Translations under genes and position numbers: made by a program
In this document: in pieces, positions 17,852 through 20,558 of the stretch
Numbering within the stretch: the stretch's first letter is position 1
Layout: every line of letters begins with the position of its first letter
Source: Calocera cornea HHB12733
Lineage: Eukaryota > Basidiomycota > Dacrymycetes > Dacrymycetales > Dacrymycetaceae
Direction: 5' to 3'
Assembly: GCA_001632435.1 (NCBI GenBank)
Contig: KV424182.1
Coordinates: 1-20,558 of the forward strand
Length of the DNA: 20,558 nucleotides
Notes under the pieces: generated by a model
What the model saw: only the letters and a program-made list of their open reading frames with translations
Database searches by the model: none
Told to the model about the DNA's origin: nothing

Positions 17852-19002
17852 TCAACCTCCTATCCACTCGTACAGCCCGACCCGTTCATGTACCTCTTGG
17901 CCTCTGATGCCGCCAACAGTATGTCCAACCGATCTCGCGTACTCTGGTGCGGCGAGGTTAAACAATCTCATAGCTGGTGATGTTAACCGCGAGGATACCG
18001 AGATCGCCCATGTCGTAGATTAATATGAAAGCCACTGGGCTCGGCACTCGAAGTGGGGGCTAGGTCGCATTTGCCCTGTGGGACGGACAGACATCGAGCC
18101 ACATGTGTTCGAGAACATGGCGTCGTGTTTGGCCACGTAGCCAGTCTGATGTTCCGTGCCTCGTGCATCCAGCATGTCGAACCAGACCAGAGAATAAGGG
18201 TCAAGCCGTGCATGGCCCCAATACCAACCCAGGTCGGAGGACATGGGTTGACCACCCCAAATCATGTGAATATGGGTGGTGATGAGCGGCCAGCCCGACA
18301 ACCATCCATGGACTCGCCGAATCGTGGAATACATACCCTTGAACTTCAATGCCTGACCGTTCAGGTCCAGGTTCACGTATGCGGTTGCATCCGGGATGGT
18401 GTTCGCCCATGCAGGGTAATAACGACGACCAGCGAGGCACCAACCGTGGCAGGACCACACGACGCATGATGCGGTGCATCCTATTGGCCCGTGAGCCAAC
18501 TATACTTGACAGGTCTAAAGGGAGGCGCTTACAGAGCAGAATGTCAGAACCAGTGAAGTTGTCCACTTTGTCGTCGATGTCGATAGCGACCACTGACAGG
18601 TCTTGCGATTCGAACCAGTGGTAGCCTGATGCATTCATGGTACCCGACCTCCCATCGCCAGCCGTCTGTATGATGAGACTCGGATGATGGATAGAAAGAA
18701 AGCAATGAGCGTTCCATCGGCAAGGTGCAGAGTGACTTCTATGGCGTTGAGTGTCGTTACGCCAAGTGCACCGAAACCGACAGTATCAACGAAGAAAAGG
18801 ATAACCACTGATTGTGTCAGACCCTCGGACAGTCCCCCCATCGTCATGTCGTCTCATTGTAGAAGTTGGTCTTTGGGCCGTCGAATAGTCCGTCTACTAT
18901 GAATGAGGCGGTGCTGGTGCAGTGCACAGGGAATGGAGCATATAGGTTGATCGACACCGCGAGCGTCAGCGGGACGCTGAAAGGGAGCAAGAATAGGTGC
19001 AT
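17852..19002 (-). pseudogene. Decayed sixth Diels-Alderase/CrtC-like gene
   Basis: A signal peptide (MHLFLLPFSVPLTLAVS) starts at 19002 and is followed by LFDGPKTNFYNE. A net loss of about 10 nt then removes the WWYFDVV block and shifts the frame near 18850. Homology continues in other frames: GLTQSVVILFF and HLADGTLIAFF, then after a shift near 18690 SLIIQTAGDGRSGTMNASGYHWF. A probable intron 1 (18481-18532, GTAAGC...CAATAG) precedes DAPHHASCGPATVGAS. A further shift near 18415 leads to WANTIPDATAYVNLDLNGQA. At intron 2 the donor is GC and the acceptor AG is gone. WYWGHARLDPYSLVWFDMLD and NTCGSMSVRPTG follow. After more shifts come YDMGDLGILAVNIT, VGGIRGQ and LYEWIGG with a stop at 17852-17854. 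The LYEW ending, MH start and LKF(K)G segment resemble copy 1 more than copies 2-5. It cannot encode a normal protein. Confidence 0.85.
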
Positions 19003-20558
19003 GTCGATGTGGGACTCGAAGCTGACTCAAGAGGTGCCGGATGTCGACTTTACACCCGAGAGTTGCCATATTGCCGGAAGGCGAGCATCTTGCTGCGCAG
19101 ACGGGCAGGACAGAGCTGTTGAAGACCATGCTTGGGGTTGTCTTGAAACAATGCCACGCTGAGCCGTCCGTATTTCCTTGAAGCGTTCAGAGGCAAGCTG
19201 ACGCAAGGAAGAGCACTCGCGCCTCCCAAGCGTGCAGATCCTTTGGAACTCCGGGCACCGGGATGCATGACAGAGCCGACGTGCTCGGATACGTGGTGAT
19301 CAACAGCTCTATTTTCTGAGGTTTGAATGTCTCGAAGACTCCGCGGTCTCATGAATCTAGGATCGGCAACATCAAACGTGTGGGCTTGGAGGGTGCGCCG
19401 CTGCTGGAAACGCGACATGGGCTGGCATGTGTACTGGCATGGGCCGATATGCATTATACCATGTTTCGGTGTGCGGCTCCGGGAGACTCTAGAATCAGCG
19501 TAAGCAGGATGGTCAACTTGTTGATGCACCTGACGTACCCCCATCTCATCCAGCCTCCGACGTAGATATCCCCCTTTTCATGGCCCCGCTTTCTCAGGGT
19601 GGAGACACCCATGGGGCATACATCCTAATCCACCATTCTACCCCTGCTTCTGTTCTGTGCCGCATACACCTCCTTGAGCGACTGGTGCCCTTCAGACATC
19701 TCACGAGCCGTATGAAGGGGTATCGAGAGGCAGATGAAAGTCGGCTTGGAATCCGTAGTGGCGGCTTGTCGATCAGGTTTCGAGAACCGGTGACGACTGT
19801 CCGGATGTTCAATGAGATGCTCGATGATGCACAGCTTCAGAGTTGAGACTGTTAGTGAGCACGAAACCCACTGCTCGAAGTGCAGGACAACTCACAGACG
19901 AACCATAAACTACGAGATAATGATGGGAATCCAGCTACCTGATGGGCCGCCGCCCATGGCCGCTGAGGAGTTGATGCGGCCTGATCTCTCCATCATGCTT
20001 GGGATCTGGGTTGTTGTCACATAGGTATGCTCCGGATGCCGATGTCACCCAATACAGTGTCCAGAGTGGGCAGAAGGCAAGTAGATGCGGGTAAACATGT
20101 AGATGATCGAGCGCGAAGATGTCGATGAAGTGTGAGGAGAGTGACTGCCGCTGCTGCGCGTGGACCCTTGCGGAGGCGGACGCGTTGGAGCACGTGACAT
20201 GCGGCTCCCTCAGCCCGCAGTCCTAATGTCAAGGACCCTAGAGGGGGGTTTCCCGCGCGGCTCCCAATGCTGTTGGAGGTGGCCCAGCTGCAGAGGGGTG
20301 CTGCAGCGCCGCAGCACCGTAAGCACCATGGACCACTTTATGCGGCAACGAATGAATTCTTGTATCTACACATCGTGTATGGCCCTGAAGGTAGAAAAAG
20401 AACAATGCCATGTTCCACCCGCTGCAGCCCGCTTCAAAACAGTATCCTGCCCGTCCTGCCCGTCCATTCGTACCGTCCCGCCGGCCTTCCGTCGCGCTGC
20501 GCCCCACCCCACCCTCCACGTCGCTCCTGCTGCCGCTCCCCCGCTCCCTCCCCCCCCT
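19003..20558. other. Right-hand flank, no gene supported
   Basis: About 1.5 kb upstream of the pseudogene shows only unconvincing open frames. The longest is 164 codons on the minus strand at 19544-19050, with no signal peptide or known motif. No tRNA, transposon or array remnant is recognised. The last 100 or so bases become strongly C-rich on the plus strand. Confidence 0.5.
20440..20558. repeat. C-rich low-complexity pyrimidine tract
   Basis: From about 20440 to the window end the plus strand is dominated by C and T with few A, ending in CTCCCTCCCCCCCT. Such polypyrimidine tracts occur in fungal promoters and next to assembly breaks. It is probably the flank of a gene beyond the window or an assembly edge. 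Confidence 0.5.

Noticed and set aside
19050..19544. 164-codon minus-strand open frame upstream of the pseudogene
   Set aside because: No signal peptide, domain or paralogue resemblance was seen; rich in R, H, S and P as chance frames in GC-rich DNA often are.
1..20558. tRNA, rRNA, CRISPR arrays, insertion sequences
   Set aside because: I looked for cloverleaf-type stems, regularly spaced repeats, and terminal inverted repeats with transposase motifs and found none by eye; a tRNAscan or RepeatMasker run would be decisive.

Overview
The window looks like nuclear DNA of a filamentous fungus, most likely a mushroom-forming basidiomycete. The genes are cut by very short GT...AG introns (47-58 nt) with branch-like CTGA(C/T) or CTAA(C/T) motifs close to the acceptor. 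Codon use is moderately GC-rich, and there is no bacterial operon or Shine-Dalgarno layout. The lineage is inferred from gene style only.

Layout: positions 1-171 (+) hold the 3' end of an unrecognised membrane-protein gene. Positions 951-6387 (-) hold four tandem genes for NmrA-like, NADP(H)-binding atypical short-chain dehydrogenase/reductase proteins. All four share the same three-exon structure, and exon 1 is exactly 374 nt in each. The third copy carries one in-frame TGA at codon 47 but is otherwise intact. Positions 7036-16579 (-) hold five tandem genes for secreted proteins of the lipocalin-fold CrtC/AttH/Diels-Alderase-like family (often auto-annotated as hydroxyneurosporene synthase). 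Each has three exons with two phase-0 introns, and the middle exon is exactly 165 nt in all five. Positions 17852-19002 (-) hold a sixth, decayed member. Positions 19003-20558 hold no gene I can support and end in a C-rich pyrimidine tract.

The two arrays run in the same direction and sit next to each other with 648 bp between them, so ten related-by-duplication genes fill about 18 kb. Family knowledge says that NmrA-like proteins bind NADP(H) and act as redox sensors or reductases. Characterised fungal relatives of the second family (for example Fsa2) catalyse or steer cycloaddition of polyketide-derived polyenes. No polyketide synthase, NRPS, terpene cyclase, P450, transporter or transcription-factor gene is visible here. 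A shared metabolic role for the two arrays is therefore only a hypothesis, and the predicted secretion of the second family argues for an extracellular or secretory-pathway task. The working copies in the second array share a TATA-like element about 55-80 nt upstream of the ATG, which suggests each is transcribed on its own.

All exon joints were worked out by eye from paralogue alignment, reading frame and splice-site consensus. No similarity search or RNA data were available.
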